Origin: Nematostella vectensis
Taxonomy: Eukaryota; Cnidaria; Anthozoa; Actiniaria; Edwardsiidae
Length of the DNA: 64,000 bases
NCBI RefSeq assembly: GCF_932526225.1
Contig: NC_064045.1
Coordinates: forward strand, 9,604,022 to 9,668,021
Direction: 5' to 3'
In this document: piece after piece, positions 1 to 11,307 of the stretch
How the letters are laid out: every line of letters starts with the position of its first letter
Numbering within the stretch: position 1 is the first letter of the stretch
Notes under the pieces: model-generated
Told to the model about the DNA's origin: nothing
Seen by the model: the letters and a program-made list of their open reading frames with translations, nothing else
Database searches by the model: none
Position numbers and translations under genes: made by a program

Positions 1-1045
1 ATTATTGTTTTGACTCAAAACAAAAAGTGACGTCGTTGAGGGAAGTTTAATATACCAATTTGGATGCAATCTATATTAAATATAATGATTTGAAAAATTT
101 GAAATACAGTAGTTACGCTATAAGAGAGACTGATATTATGAAATCGGTGATTTTGGACGTACTTGTGCATTGATGCTGTTTGTGATTGTTGAGATATCAG
201 ATACCAGCTGATAGCCAAAACACGCATTAAATTGATATTTTAATTTAGATTCAGAGAACCCCAGATAGCACTCGCTCAGGTGCCTACCATTAAAAAAATG
301 CAACATATATATACATATATAAAAGAAAAACAGAAAAAAGATTAAAAAAAAAAACAAGAATATGATACCAGAATACACTTCCTCTATTTCACTTATTTGA
401 CTCTAAATCCAAAAAGCTTAAACTTACCGAGACGATGAATCAATTTCGGGTACGTCTGTTGGGTCGGAAACTATTTCCTCGCGCTAGCCCTAACACCGCC
501 TTCAAACGCAGTCAGCCTTGCCCTCACGCACTTCCCAGACGCACACGCTTCAGGGTACGTCAATGGAAGGCACATGTAATTTTTCCTACTTTGATTAAAC
601 CGCGTTTAACACGCTACCAGATGACAGAGAGTTGTGAAAAGCGGGCCTGAATTTGTAAGACTTACGTCTCTCCAACCTGTAAAAGGTATGTACTGTTTCC
701 CCAAAACGTTTCGCGGTCACCGGGGTGTGAAAAATAAAAATAAAATAAAACAACTTTAACAAAGTATAATATCGGGAGCATCGATTTTCTTCAATAAAGT
801 TCTTGTTTCTTTAGTACAGTAACAATAAATCGCTTTTTTCGTATCCAATGCCTCGTTTCTGAGAAATAGAGGTGCCTAGTCCCTTGGAAATCTTTGGATG
901 TGTATTTTGAAGTTGCTAAAGATGTTCTTCCCATAGTTTTGTAAGTTTGCTTATCTTAAGGATGAACGGTCTGAGGATGAAAAAATGTTTGTCTTTTCTC
1001 ATGTGGCAATATCATGAATGCTAAAAGCGGATCGGATCTAAAATA

Positions 1046-1246
1046 TACACCTATTTTTAAATAAGGTTGCACTCCGAGGAACCATGTGTCGTAACTTTAA
1101 AAAAGCTTTAGCATTCTTCTTTATGTACCTCTAAACGTTCACACGGCATTCAGAGACCAGGATTAAGCCATTTATACGTTACCAATAAACCACTGCGGGT
1201 TACGATACATTGATTCGCGGGTGCAACCTTAATTGAAATAGGTGTA
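1046..1246. mobile_element. MITE with TACACC/GGTGTA terminal inverted repeats, copy 1
   Basis: The left end (1046-1072) and right end (1221-1246) form imperfect inverted repeats of about 26 bp, starting TACACCTATTT and ending AAATAGGTGTA. TA dinucleotides at both edges fit TA target choice of the Tc1/mariner kind. A second copy with the same ends and a related interior lies at 59613-59830. There is no coding capacity, so it is non-autonomous. Confidence 0.75.
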
Positions 1247-2624
1247 AATATTATTGGATAGTTAATCCTTCTAACTTTCATATCACAGCTGGAATGCAGA
1301 TTTACGAGGGTACTTGAAAAACGCGGTCCAATCGAAAGGAAAGCATTAAAAATTGTCGAGTCGAATTATAAAAATACTTGCTTGTGGCATTGGTTTCCAA
1401 CCATAAGGATTGTTTACGTAGCCCTAGTGGCCAATAAAAAAGATTTTTGCATTTAAGTAAGACAGTAGTTTACAGACAGTGAACAGCGCCCCCTCAGGAA
1501 ATCATAAGACGTTCCACTTGGCTGTCCTTTAACAAATAACACATTTTTTGCATCCTTTTCAATAAAGCCATATACTGTCACAATACTTACAATAGTTATT
1601 TCGTTGCAATATCCAAAACTCATTTAAAACAAGTCTACGAGGTTTATTCTCTTATTTTCTGAGTTTTGGTATAGTTCAATGACAATGTTGAAAAATTACA
1701 TACTTTCGTCGTACGTCATCGATTCGCTTAATGCCCTTCTAAGAAATGGGACAGATATAGGCCATTCTATAAATATTATAATATAATTCTATAAATACAT
1801 GGGCGATGGAGAAGTTAAATCAGATAAGCTTTCGATCAGTTATGAGAAAGCAGCAAACATTTTAAGGTAAGATAGAAAACTATTTGGAAATATCTGGAAC
1901 ACCCTGGTAAAAAAAAGGTTTCATAGAACATCTTTGTTAAAATTCAAAGTGAATTGAAAAGAGTATTGGTGTAAAGGGTTTCGTAACCGTAATTTTTTTC
2001 CGCATTTTTCTACTGATTGGCGATGGAATGAAGTCCACTGAAAAGTTCAAACTTTCATATTCACCTCTTATCGTTCCTGAACGTTGGAACTTTTAATTGT
2101 TGACAGGTTGAATACTGTTTTAGTTTTCCCCTATTCAGCTGTAAAGGCCACGTAGAATATGGTAATCCAGTAACATTATTTCTAATAATTTGTTGAAGAA
2201 ATAACCCTGCATGTTGAAGTACATCGTTTACATTTACTTTTTTGATTTCCCGTAGGATAAAAATTGCTTTTTTGATTATCGCTGTTTGAAAATTCCATTG
2301 TTAAGGCAATTGAAATAAAGGATCCAGTTCGAAAAAAGTAAGAAATTTTCGTCACATCATTTCAGTCACAGGACTGATTATTTGGATGATGCGATGGATG
2401 CCCTATCTTATTTGCTCGCTGCTCAGAAGATTAGAATAGTAACTTTTCTTTGCTTGTTGAACAGCTTTCTCTTGCAGAAAAAAAAAACTTTTAGACACGA
2501 AATATCTTTAGTGTGAAGTTACAGAGGTTAAAAATAATGTGTTGATTCGAGTAAAAAGAAATAAAATGTGCTTGTTGCTTGCAAAATTCAAAGCCAACAT
2601 GTTGCACAAAATCCCGATTCTTCC

Positions 2625-2925
2625 AAAGGTACCAATCAAAAGTACCAATCGAAGGTAACAATAAGGTACCAATTGAAAGCACCAATCGAGTATACCAATC
2701 GAAGGTTACCAATCTAAGGTATCAGTTAAAGGTACCAATCGAAGGTTACCAATCTAAGGTATCAGTCAAAGGTACCAATCGAAGGTACCAATCGAAGGTT
2801 ACCAATAGAAGGTTACCAATCTAAGGTATCAGTCAAAGGTACCAATCGAAGGTACCAATCGAAGGTTACCAATCTAAAGTACAATCTGAGGTATTAGTCG
2901 AATGAACCAATCGAAGGTTCCAATA
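2625..2925. repeat. Minisatellite built on ACCAATCGAAGGT-type units
   Basis: About 300 bp of short, imperfect direct repeats of roughly 12-13 bp, alternating ACCAATCGAAGGT with ACCAATCTAAGGT and AGTCAAAGGT variants. Open frames on either strand across it simply translate the repeat and are not genes. Confidence 0.85.
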
Positions 2926-3510
2926 TTGTCCAATTTTTTAGTCTAGGTGCTTTAAGCATCCGCGTCCGCGTTCTGCCTGCGGGAACTTTTATCTTTAAAC
3001 TTCCGGTGTGGTAGTTTCCGGTTAAGGCTTTTGGAAGTATAAAACGCTTTTTGTCGACTTGTGACCTCTATCTTCAATGTAAAGCCGAAAATTATTATAT
3101 AAGCAGGTTTCTACAAGAAAGTCTTCCATGTAGGTTTTGCGTGAGCATGCGCATTGTCTTAGTATCTGTTACCTTTTACGCGCCCTTTGTTTCAAAATTG
3201 TGAACAAACTCTTTGTAAGATAAAGAAAACTGCGTTTATTAATTGTGCTTGTTTTGAAAAAAAACTTGTCTGATTTTGAAGCAGTTTGTGCATTTATAAG
3301 AGACCGCGACTGCGTTTGAACATTCTCTTGGTTTGAAGCAATTGGCGCTTGTTCTAGAGAGCCCTAAGCTATTTGTATTCTTTAAGCAATGCTAGACTGA
3401 GTTTGTGCAGTTTTGAAGAATTGCATGACTGCGTTTGAATCAATTGGTGCATACCCTCTTATTTTTATACGAGGGTAGCTAGTGAGTTTGCGAAGCAGCG
3501 CGTGTATTTT

Positions 3511-3625
3511 TGAAGAGAGCGCGACTGTGTTTGTAGGAACGAAGTGCTTATTTTGAAGAGCGTGTGACTGAGTTTGTAGGAACGAAGTGCTTATTTTGAA
3601 GAGCGCGTGACTGAGTTTGAAGCAG
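3511..3625. repeat. Tandem repeat with 43-bp unit
   Basis: Two nearly identical units and a partial third of about 43 bp contain TTTGTAGGAACGAAGTGC followed by TTATTTTGAAGAGCG. Looser relatives of the TTTGAAG...GACTG motif extend upstream from about 3280. Confidence 0.7.
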
Positions 3626-5475
3626 TTTGTGTCCTCTGCGGTCCAATTAAGTTGTTAGTTTGTCAACAAAAAATTACAATGCTAGGAGAGCTTTTTTAGT
3701 CCTTTACTTGCCGATTCGCATCTCGACGTTCGATTGTTTATATAGTTTGTATTTGAGCTGAGAAGGTCTAAACACATTGCCCCCACTAAGTGATCGAATT
3801 ACGACTTTGCACTTTTCTACATTATTTACATTTACAACACACATTGTATAACGGTAGTGCAATTAATTGTGCTGGGTATTTTAGTTTTGAGTACGAAAGG
3901 AAAAGGTGAAATTTGACATGTTCTTACAAGTTTCGAACAATAATACGACACAAATAGTATGACTCTAATTATAGTCCTTTTATTTTTTTAAGCAAAGCTA
4001 CGATAGTCTACGATAGTGGTCCGATTGTCTGTCTATCAATGGGAAATCTTTGCGAAGCGCAGATTCAAGACCAACCTTGACTACATTTTTTTTCCCCGTC
4101 ATTTTTACTTTCCCTTTTTCACTTTCACTTTTAAGTTACTAAACATATTTTCTTATGATAAATTCACAAATGTTTTTATGAACCATTCTCGGACAGACTT
4201 GATACTTTACATAATCGCCAGCTATGCAGGCTAGTTGGCCCCTAGACTCGTGTACCCTTTGGGTATCTATTTTTTTCTTGTTCTTCTTTGTGATGAAAAT
4301 AAAAAGATAATACTATGTAAGGAGATCACTTCTATTTCTTCCTTTGATGCTCAAGATAGATAAATAGCTTTATTTATCCTTTGCAGCCAATAGGCTGGAT
4401 TACGGACAACACAATTAAATAATAAATCTCAAATGCTTAAAACTATTATGTATACTAAGCTAAAACTAAGTAATATGTTACAAGGAATTAAAATGCGCTG
4501 CATTATGTATTAGAAAGCTATTTTGGAACATATTTGTTCTACAGATAGGAATATTTAAACTACGCTTTCCTCTAGTGTTGCAGTAGGACATATAGCTTGT
4601 GATCGCTGTTTAGCATGATTTCGCTAAAATGACGCTCAGTTTACTGCTTGCAACGGTTGGAAAGTGTTTCAAAATCGCATTCCTGAAGAGCGTCCCTTTT
4701 ATTACAAGTTAGGAAAAATTATTCTGAGTGCGCGCCGCTGGGGTGGGCGGGTGGGTGAGTGAGTGATTGGTCTTCAGGTCTTCTGGGATCCTAAATAACG
4801 TTATTTTTCTTTCTTTTTAGGCACGAACCTATTATTAACAAAACCTATTCATCATGAAACTACAGGACCGACAAAGGTACACGCTTTTTTAAGATTTCCC
4901 TAAATAGGTTAATTTCCCCTAATGAGTTGACCAGATGTTAATAGCCGCTAATAAAATAAATGAGAACAATTTGAGCAAGTCTAAGACAAGAAGAACATGT
5001 GTCCTCCAGTGCTACTAGACGCTAATGAAGTTGAAGGAGCCTCGAAACGTCTGTAATACCTATCCTTTTTAACACCTCTAACAAATCTATAATCACACTA
5101 TCTCGTATAATCAGATTGTACCTTGATATAGCAAACATAACAACTAAAGAAGACATTGTTACATGTTTGAGAGATGAGAGATTGGGTCCTGTTAAAGTTC
5201 TCTGATAGTCAAGAAGACTTTTACTAATCCTTTGTAGTACGCAATTTAACTATATTTGTTATACGGACAGTAGGAATAGTGCTAGGAGTCTTGATAAGAC
5301 ATTTAAGCCCAAAGCAAACAGCGGTAGCAAAAATAGCGAGCTGTACACACATTGCCGGCCCAGAAATTTTTAACAACGTGCTGGGAGGAGCGGCGAGCTA
5401 GTTTGACAGAATCTCCTTTCTCTTGTCATCATCCGAGCGTATGGGTATAATTTATGCTGGCTGATGATGCGCTGT

Positions 5476-5524
5476 TTGCAAAGGGATTTAGATAGGTGAA
5501 TAACCTATCTAAATCCCTTTGCAA
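5476..5524. repeat. Perfect 22-bp inverted repeat with 5-nt loop at the 5' edge of the RND-PKS reading frame
   Basis: Positions 5476-5497 are the exact reverse complement of 5503-5524, with GAATA between them. The arms read TTGCAAAGGGATTTAGATAG plus GT. The hairpin ends 7 nt before the first in-frame ATG (5532) of the large gene. It could be a transcript hairpin, a tiny transposon footprint or an assembly fold-back. Confidence 0.9.
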
Positions 5525-5531
5525 TGTTCAA

Positions 5532-8500
5532 ATGTGTTCAGTTACAAAGTACGGTGGGGTGCTTATAGATGTTATAATCAACAGGGATGAATCAAGAGAC
5601 CACAACAAGAGGCAGAGAGAGAATGGCATCTCTTGTACAGCGTTCACAGTCTTTATCACGCATACAATTTTGATAAAAATTGAGCGCGGACTGGAGACGG
5701 TTGGTACAGCAATCGTTAGGAAGGGCTTGATCGTGTGCTTCGTGTCAATTGTGTTTCTTGGACTTTTTTGTATTGGATACATGCGTGTTCAGACCAACGA
5801 TTGGCCCCCAGGCATCTTCACATGTAGTGGTAATACATTTTCCTCCAGGCTTGAAAATGCAGCAATTTCTTTTCCTAGACTCGACTCTTGGAAGTTAAAA
5901 GTGGTCTTTACCAATAAGGAGAAACGAGATGTGCTGGATAGCGGATCTGATTGCATGGTGGTAGCAACAAGACTGCGAGACATCGTGGTCAAAAACAGTT
6001 CGCAGTTTGGAAGCATTTGCGCCGACTGTAACCCCTCAAATCTGGAAGATTTTCAAGGACTTTCTGCGGATGACATATGGACAATAACAGGTCGTGGACA
6101 AAATACCACGTTTACGCAAGAGTTGGTACAAGCAAGCGACAACTTAGCCTTCATAAATCTCGCTGTGGAGAAAAACAGCAGCTATAAAGTAAGTGCCGAA
6201 AGAGCAGTGCTGATCTTTTACTTGAAGAATCCTAGAGACAAGACTATAAAGAAGAACTATGATAATTTCGAGGAAGCCCTTACTTCGTATGTTCAAGATG
6301 TACAAATCCGCTCAAAGTGTCGGATAGAAAGAGATCAATTCAAAGAGGAAGAAGAGAAGGTTGGGCTAGTTGTCTCACCGAAAACGTCATATATACTTTA
6401 CAGCGTACCAATACTTATATTCATTGGATTCATATTTGCACTTCTCTTCCGCTTTGGAATACTTTCCATTACATCTTTTTTTCTGGTCACCGTTAACACT
6501 GCGTTCTGTGTGATTGTTGCATTTGGTATCTTCTCAATCTTCCATGTTCCATTCCATGATAGTTTCATAGTTGTACCTTTTTATGTCTACAGTGCAGCAT
6601 TGATACATTGCCTCTTTCTTATCAGCTCCATTGAGACCTCGATACATTTCTCTTCCCCACGAAGAAGAGCTGGACACTGCATGACAAAAGCAGGATTTCT
6701 TATCACAGTGACATCCTTTGTTGTGATGCTACTTACTGGTGTGGTGGCTTGGTCGTGCATTGCTGCCATCACCAATTTTTTTAGCTTGCTGTTCTTGACT
6801 ATGTTTTTTATCTACATTACTAACTTTTTAATAGTTATGCCAGTTCTTGTCTCATTATTCCCACGGCCTCGTCGACAAAGAAACTCCAGTGCCCACTCTG
6901 AAAGGAACAATAATGCTTGCTGCGCAAAACTGGCATACCGCTCAAAGATTTGGATCAACATTGTGACATCTCTGCCGGGGAAAATAACACTTGCAATATC
7001 TGCAGCTCTTCTATTAGCAGGCTGCATTTATGTAGTTGTCACTGGTCCGTCAACAATTGACAGTCACGCAATCTCAAGCTTTTACAAAGACACAGGAGAA
7101 AGAGCGCCGTTATCTGACCGAGAGGATGTCAGTTTAATATTAAAGGGGTTCGACTACGAAAACGCAGAGGTCCGAAAATCGCTAGTGGATCTTGGAATAA
7201 GATTTCGTTTAAAATCATACAGTGTCGGACCAATACGATCCTGGGTAGCTTCCTTTGAGCAATGGAAATCATTTGAAAGGAAAAACTGTAATAGAAGTGA
7301 GTTCCAAACATGTCTAAAATCATTTCTTAACAATCCAATAACATCCTCCTACGAAAGCGATATCAAAACGAGAAACAGCGCCATAACTGAGTCACGACTT
7401 TATTTCCCGGTGAGTACCAAGTCTCGCGAATTGAAGAACGCAATGGAAGACATTATAACCGAGACTTCGAGCCTTAGCGGATCAATCGAAAGGGTTTCCA
7501 GTGCATTTCAAGCTGTCGAAGATGTGACACTGTTCCAGACAGGAGTACTGAAGGCGATCTTCTTGGCAGGGGCTGTCGTGCTGGTCGTTCTTTTTCTGAT
7601 GACTGCAAGTCTGCGTACACCGATTGTTCTTCTTTTAACTTTTATAATGCTAACCCTGGAGCTTTGCGCTCTCCTTTACCTCTTTAAAGTACCTCTAAAC
7701 CAGCTCACCTTCATGTGCACATTCCCTGTGGTTGTTTTTGCATTCTCTTGGAGTGTGTACGTAGCACAGGCGTTTATTATTTCTAAGATTCGCAGCATAA
7801 AGGGTAAGACCGTAGAGGCTGTATCCTCCACATGTGGGCCCCTGTTAATAGGGGCTATTTTCCTATTGCTTTGCTCTGTTGCTCTTGGCTTTGGCTTTAA
7901 CCAACTTGATGCCATTTTGCAGCAAGTAGTTCCAATATTCTGCATCTTTGGTATACTTCATTGCTTTGCATTAATGCCTGCTGTTCTGTCAACTTACGGG
8001 AAGATGCGCAAGAGACTCGGACTATCCAAGCTGCATGTACCATTCACCGAACAGCGGCGGTACACTGTTATTGTTAGAAAAGCAAACAACGCAACTGTAA
8101 TAGAACAAACACAGACTCCAAACGAAAGAAAGACTGTCTCGTTAATTGGTATTGGTTGTCGTTTTCCCCTTGCCCCAAACAAGAACGAGTTCTGGAAAAT
8201 GCTTCAGCAAGGGCGATGCGCGGTGTCTTCCTTTCCTGAAAACAGGAGTAATGAGTATGAGAATTTTAGATCACTTTATCACCCTAAGCGTTTTGTCACC
8301 GGTCGGATCTGTACCCTGGGAGGGGCTTACATGGACAACATTCGAGGATTTGATACGGCCTTTTTCAAGATTTCTCAGCAAGAGGCAAATTCCATGGACC
8401 CACAACAGAGGATCTTACTTGAGGTTGTCTACGAAGCTATCGAAGACTCGGGCATGACCATAGAGGATCTACAGGCTTGCAGGACTGGCGTGTTTGTTGG

Positions 8501-11307
8501 GGTGATGAATCTCGACTACGGAGTGTTGGTAACGGACAAAAATAACATTAAAAACATGGACCAATTTGTAGCTACAGGGGTCACGGGCTCAATAGTTTCC
8601 AACAGAATATCATTTTGCTTCAATTTTACCGGTCCAAGCTTCACTGTTGACACGGCGTGTTCGTCTTCCTTGACGGCTTTTAAACTCGCTATCGACAATC
8701 TACAAAATGGAGACTGTGAAGCCGCAATTGTGTGCGCCCCTAATCTGATCCTCAGTGAGATTATGCACATGACAAACAGTTTGGCAGGTCTTCTCGCACC
8801 AGATGGGCGCTGTAAAAGTTTTGACGCATCTGGAGATGGCTACGGCAGAGGCGAAGGGTTTGCTGCTGTTGTTCTCAAGTTGACTGAAACAGCTCTAACA
8901 GACGGAGATGACATCTATTCTGAAGTTCTAGCCTGTGGTCTCAACAACGATGGTGCAGACACTGTTCCAATGACTGCCCCGAGCAGCCGAAGTCAGGCCA
9001 AACTGTTTCGTATGGTGTTAGAGAGATCAGGACTACAGGCCAAAGACGTCGATTATGTTGAAGCTCACGGAACTGGAACAGCCATTGGAGACGTAGTCGA
9101 GACAACGTCAATCTCCGAGGCATACTGTGAGTCCATTCCTCACCACAGTAGAGTACTCAGGGTCGGTTCTGTCAAGTCAAACTTAAATCACACAGAATCG
9201 ACATCTGGACTTGCTGGTCTTATTAAGCTTGCACTGATGATCAAGAACCAATCTTATGTCCCGACAATAAATGTGCATACGCTGAACCCAAGACTGAAGC
9301 TCGCCGAAAAGGGTCTGATGATCCAGACGGTGGCAGAGAGATGGGAGAGAAGAGACGGTAAACCGAGGATAGGCGCTGTGAGTTCCTACGGTTTTGGAGG
9401 CAGCAATGCTCATACTATATTGCGTGAGATCAATTCATCCTCGGAGTCTTCTTCATTATCATCTTCACAAACAGCAACACATGTTTTAACGTTATCGGCT
9501 CGATGCAAGGACAGTTTGAGAGGGGCCGCACAATCAATTGCTAAATGGTTAACAGAGCATGAAGACCTCAGATTAGGTCTGTATGACATCTGTTATTCGT
9601 TGAACGAGAGAAGGACCCTTCACTCCCATCGAATAGCAATCTCATGCGAGACGACCGATGAAGTTATCAAACTGCTGAATGACTTTGCGCAAGACAACAA
9701 GGGATGGGAGAAGAAAGTTACTTATGGAGTCTCCAGAGAAGAGAGTCAGAAACTAGTGTTCATGTTTGGTGGGCAAGGACCTCAGTGGTACGGTATGGGA
9801 AAGCAGTTGATTGAAAACGAACCAAAGTTCTTGAAAACAATACTTGAAGTCGGAAAATTGCTCAAGGAAATGGGAGAAGGATGGGACCTCGTGAATGAGC
9901 TGAACGCAAGCGAGGAAAACTCTCGGCTTCAAGAATTAGTCATCGGACAAACAGCAACATTTGCATTGCAATACGCAATTGCACGCCTACTTATCTCATG
10001 GGGCATCTATCCTTCTGCAGTTATTGGTCATAGTTTAGGAGAGTTTGCAGCGTCTGTTGTTGCCGGGGCCCTCTCCTTGAAAGATGCTCTCAGTGTGGTG
10101 CTATTACGTGCGAAGCTGCAGGAACGATGCCCGAGTAATGGGGCAATGGCTGCCCTGGGGATGTCCAAAGAAGAGGCACATTCACTTCTGGAAGAGCTCA
10201 AACTTGAAAACACCCTGAGTATAGCTGCCGTTAACGACGCAAAGAGTGTGACTCTCTCTGGTGATAGAGATTCCATAGAAGCCTTCGGCGATTACATGAC
10301 TGTAAATGGCATCAAATGCTTTTGGAAAGTGCTCAACACACCTCGCGCATTCCATAGCTTTCACATGGCGCTGATTGAGGGAACGTTTCTGCAGGAAGCC
10401 GCAAGAAAACGTCTAGCCCCCAAAGATACTGCCATCGCTTTCTACTCCACCGTGGAAGGTGAGGTCGTTGCTGGTAAAGAACTCGGCCACCAGTACTGGT
10501 GGAGGAACATCCGTCAACCAGTGGAATTCAGAAAAGCCACGACAAACCTTTTGCGGGACGGCTACAGAGAGATCGTCGAGATCGGCGCGCAACCCACATT
10601 AGGTCACTATGTGAAGCAAATCTCAACGCAAGAGCAACTACAAGACGATGATAAGCCATTCGTCATTCCCACACTTCCGCGAAAAAGTGTCACCGAACAA
10701 CACAAAGCTTTCTTACAGAACACCGTATGCGAGCTTTTTGCTTCTGGCTATCCTGTGCAACTAAATTGCGTAAGATCAAGTAGTACCCACTGTAAGTTTA
10801 TTCGTTTGCCCAACTACGTCTGGCAGGACAAGGAATGCTGGTTCAGAACAAAAGATCCGGAGAAAGAGGTTCTACCGCTAGACGGGACGCAAAGTACCTA
10901 CACCCAAAGACCTGCTCACCCGTTCATTGGTGCAAACGTGCAGACAAAGCCGTTTACTGGATTATCCTGTTGGACAACTGAGATCGACACATTCAGATTG
11001 CCATATCTGAAAGACCACGCCCTCACCCAGGGCGGAGCTATCATGCCAGGTGTGACGTATCTCGAGATGGCTTTTGCAATGGCTACGCAGAGGTTCATGT
11101 GCAGTTCACTAGAACTGAGGGATGTCAAACTTTTGAGCCTTCTTACCTTGCCAGAGGGCCAGGTAAGGAGTCTCAGACTTCGTTTGGTAAATGACCCCTC
11201 AGCGGCTGATGAGGCTGGGTATCAGATCACGAGTGTGCAAGAGGATCAGACGGAGCTGCTACTGTCCAGTGGGCGGATGAGATGCGTTGCAGAGCAGAAA
11301 CAAACAG
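5532..11307 (+). CDS. Exon 1: complete RND/Patched-like module, KS, AT and first half of DH
   Basis: Part of the fused synthase gene. A first helix (about 5720-5790) is followed by a large loop, five helices (6390-6862), a seventh helix (6988-7050), a second loop and five more helices (7549-7998). This is the duplicated six-helix plan of RND, Patched and MmpL transporters. A linker of about 45 residues then leads to KS (VSLIGIGCRFP at 8139; DTACSSS at about 8649; HGTGT; NHTES), AT (GGQGPQWYGMG at about 9770; GHSLGE at 10026) and the start of DH (11016). A single exon this long is unusual beside the many short exons downstream. It may reflect a retroposed or transferred ancestor, which is inference. 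The donor is CAG/gtaggt at 11308. Confidence 0.9.

Larger units (their letters stand above)
1..5475. other. Gene-free AT-rich region upstream of the RND-PKS gene
   Basis: I see no coding region longer than about 80 codons that looks like protein here. The stretch holds one MITE (1046-1246) and two tandem arrays (about 2625-2925 and 3511-3625). Any 5' untranslated or upstream exons of the RND-PKS gene would lie in the last part, but I could not identify them. Confidence 0.6.

Noticed and set aside
5496-5531. GTG start for the RND-PKS gene
   Set aside because: Eukaryotic gene; the first ATG in frame is 5532, and the 5496-5524 part belongs to a perfect inverted repeat.
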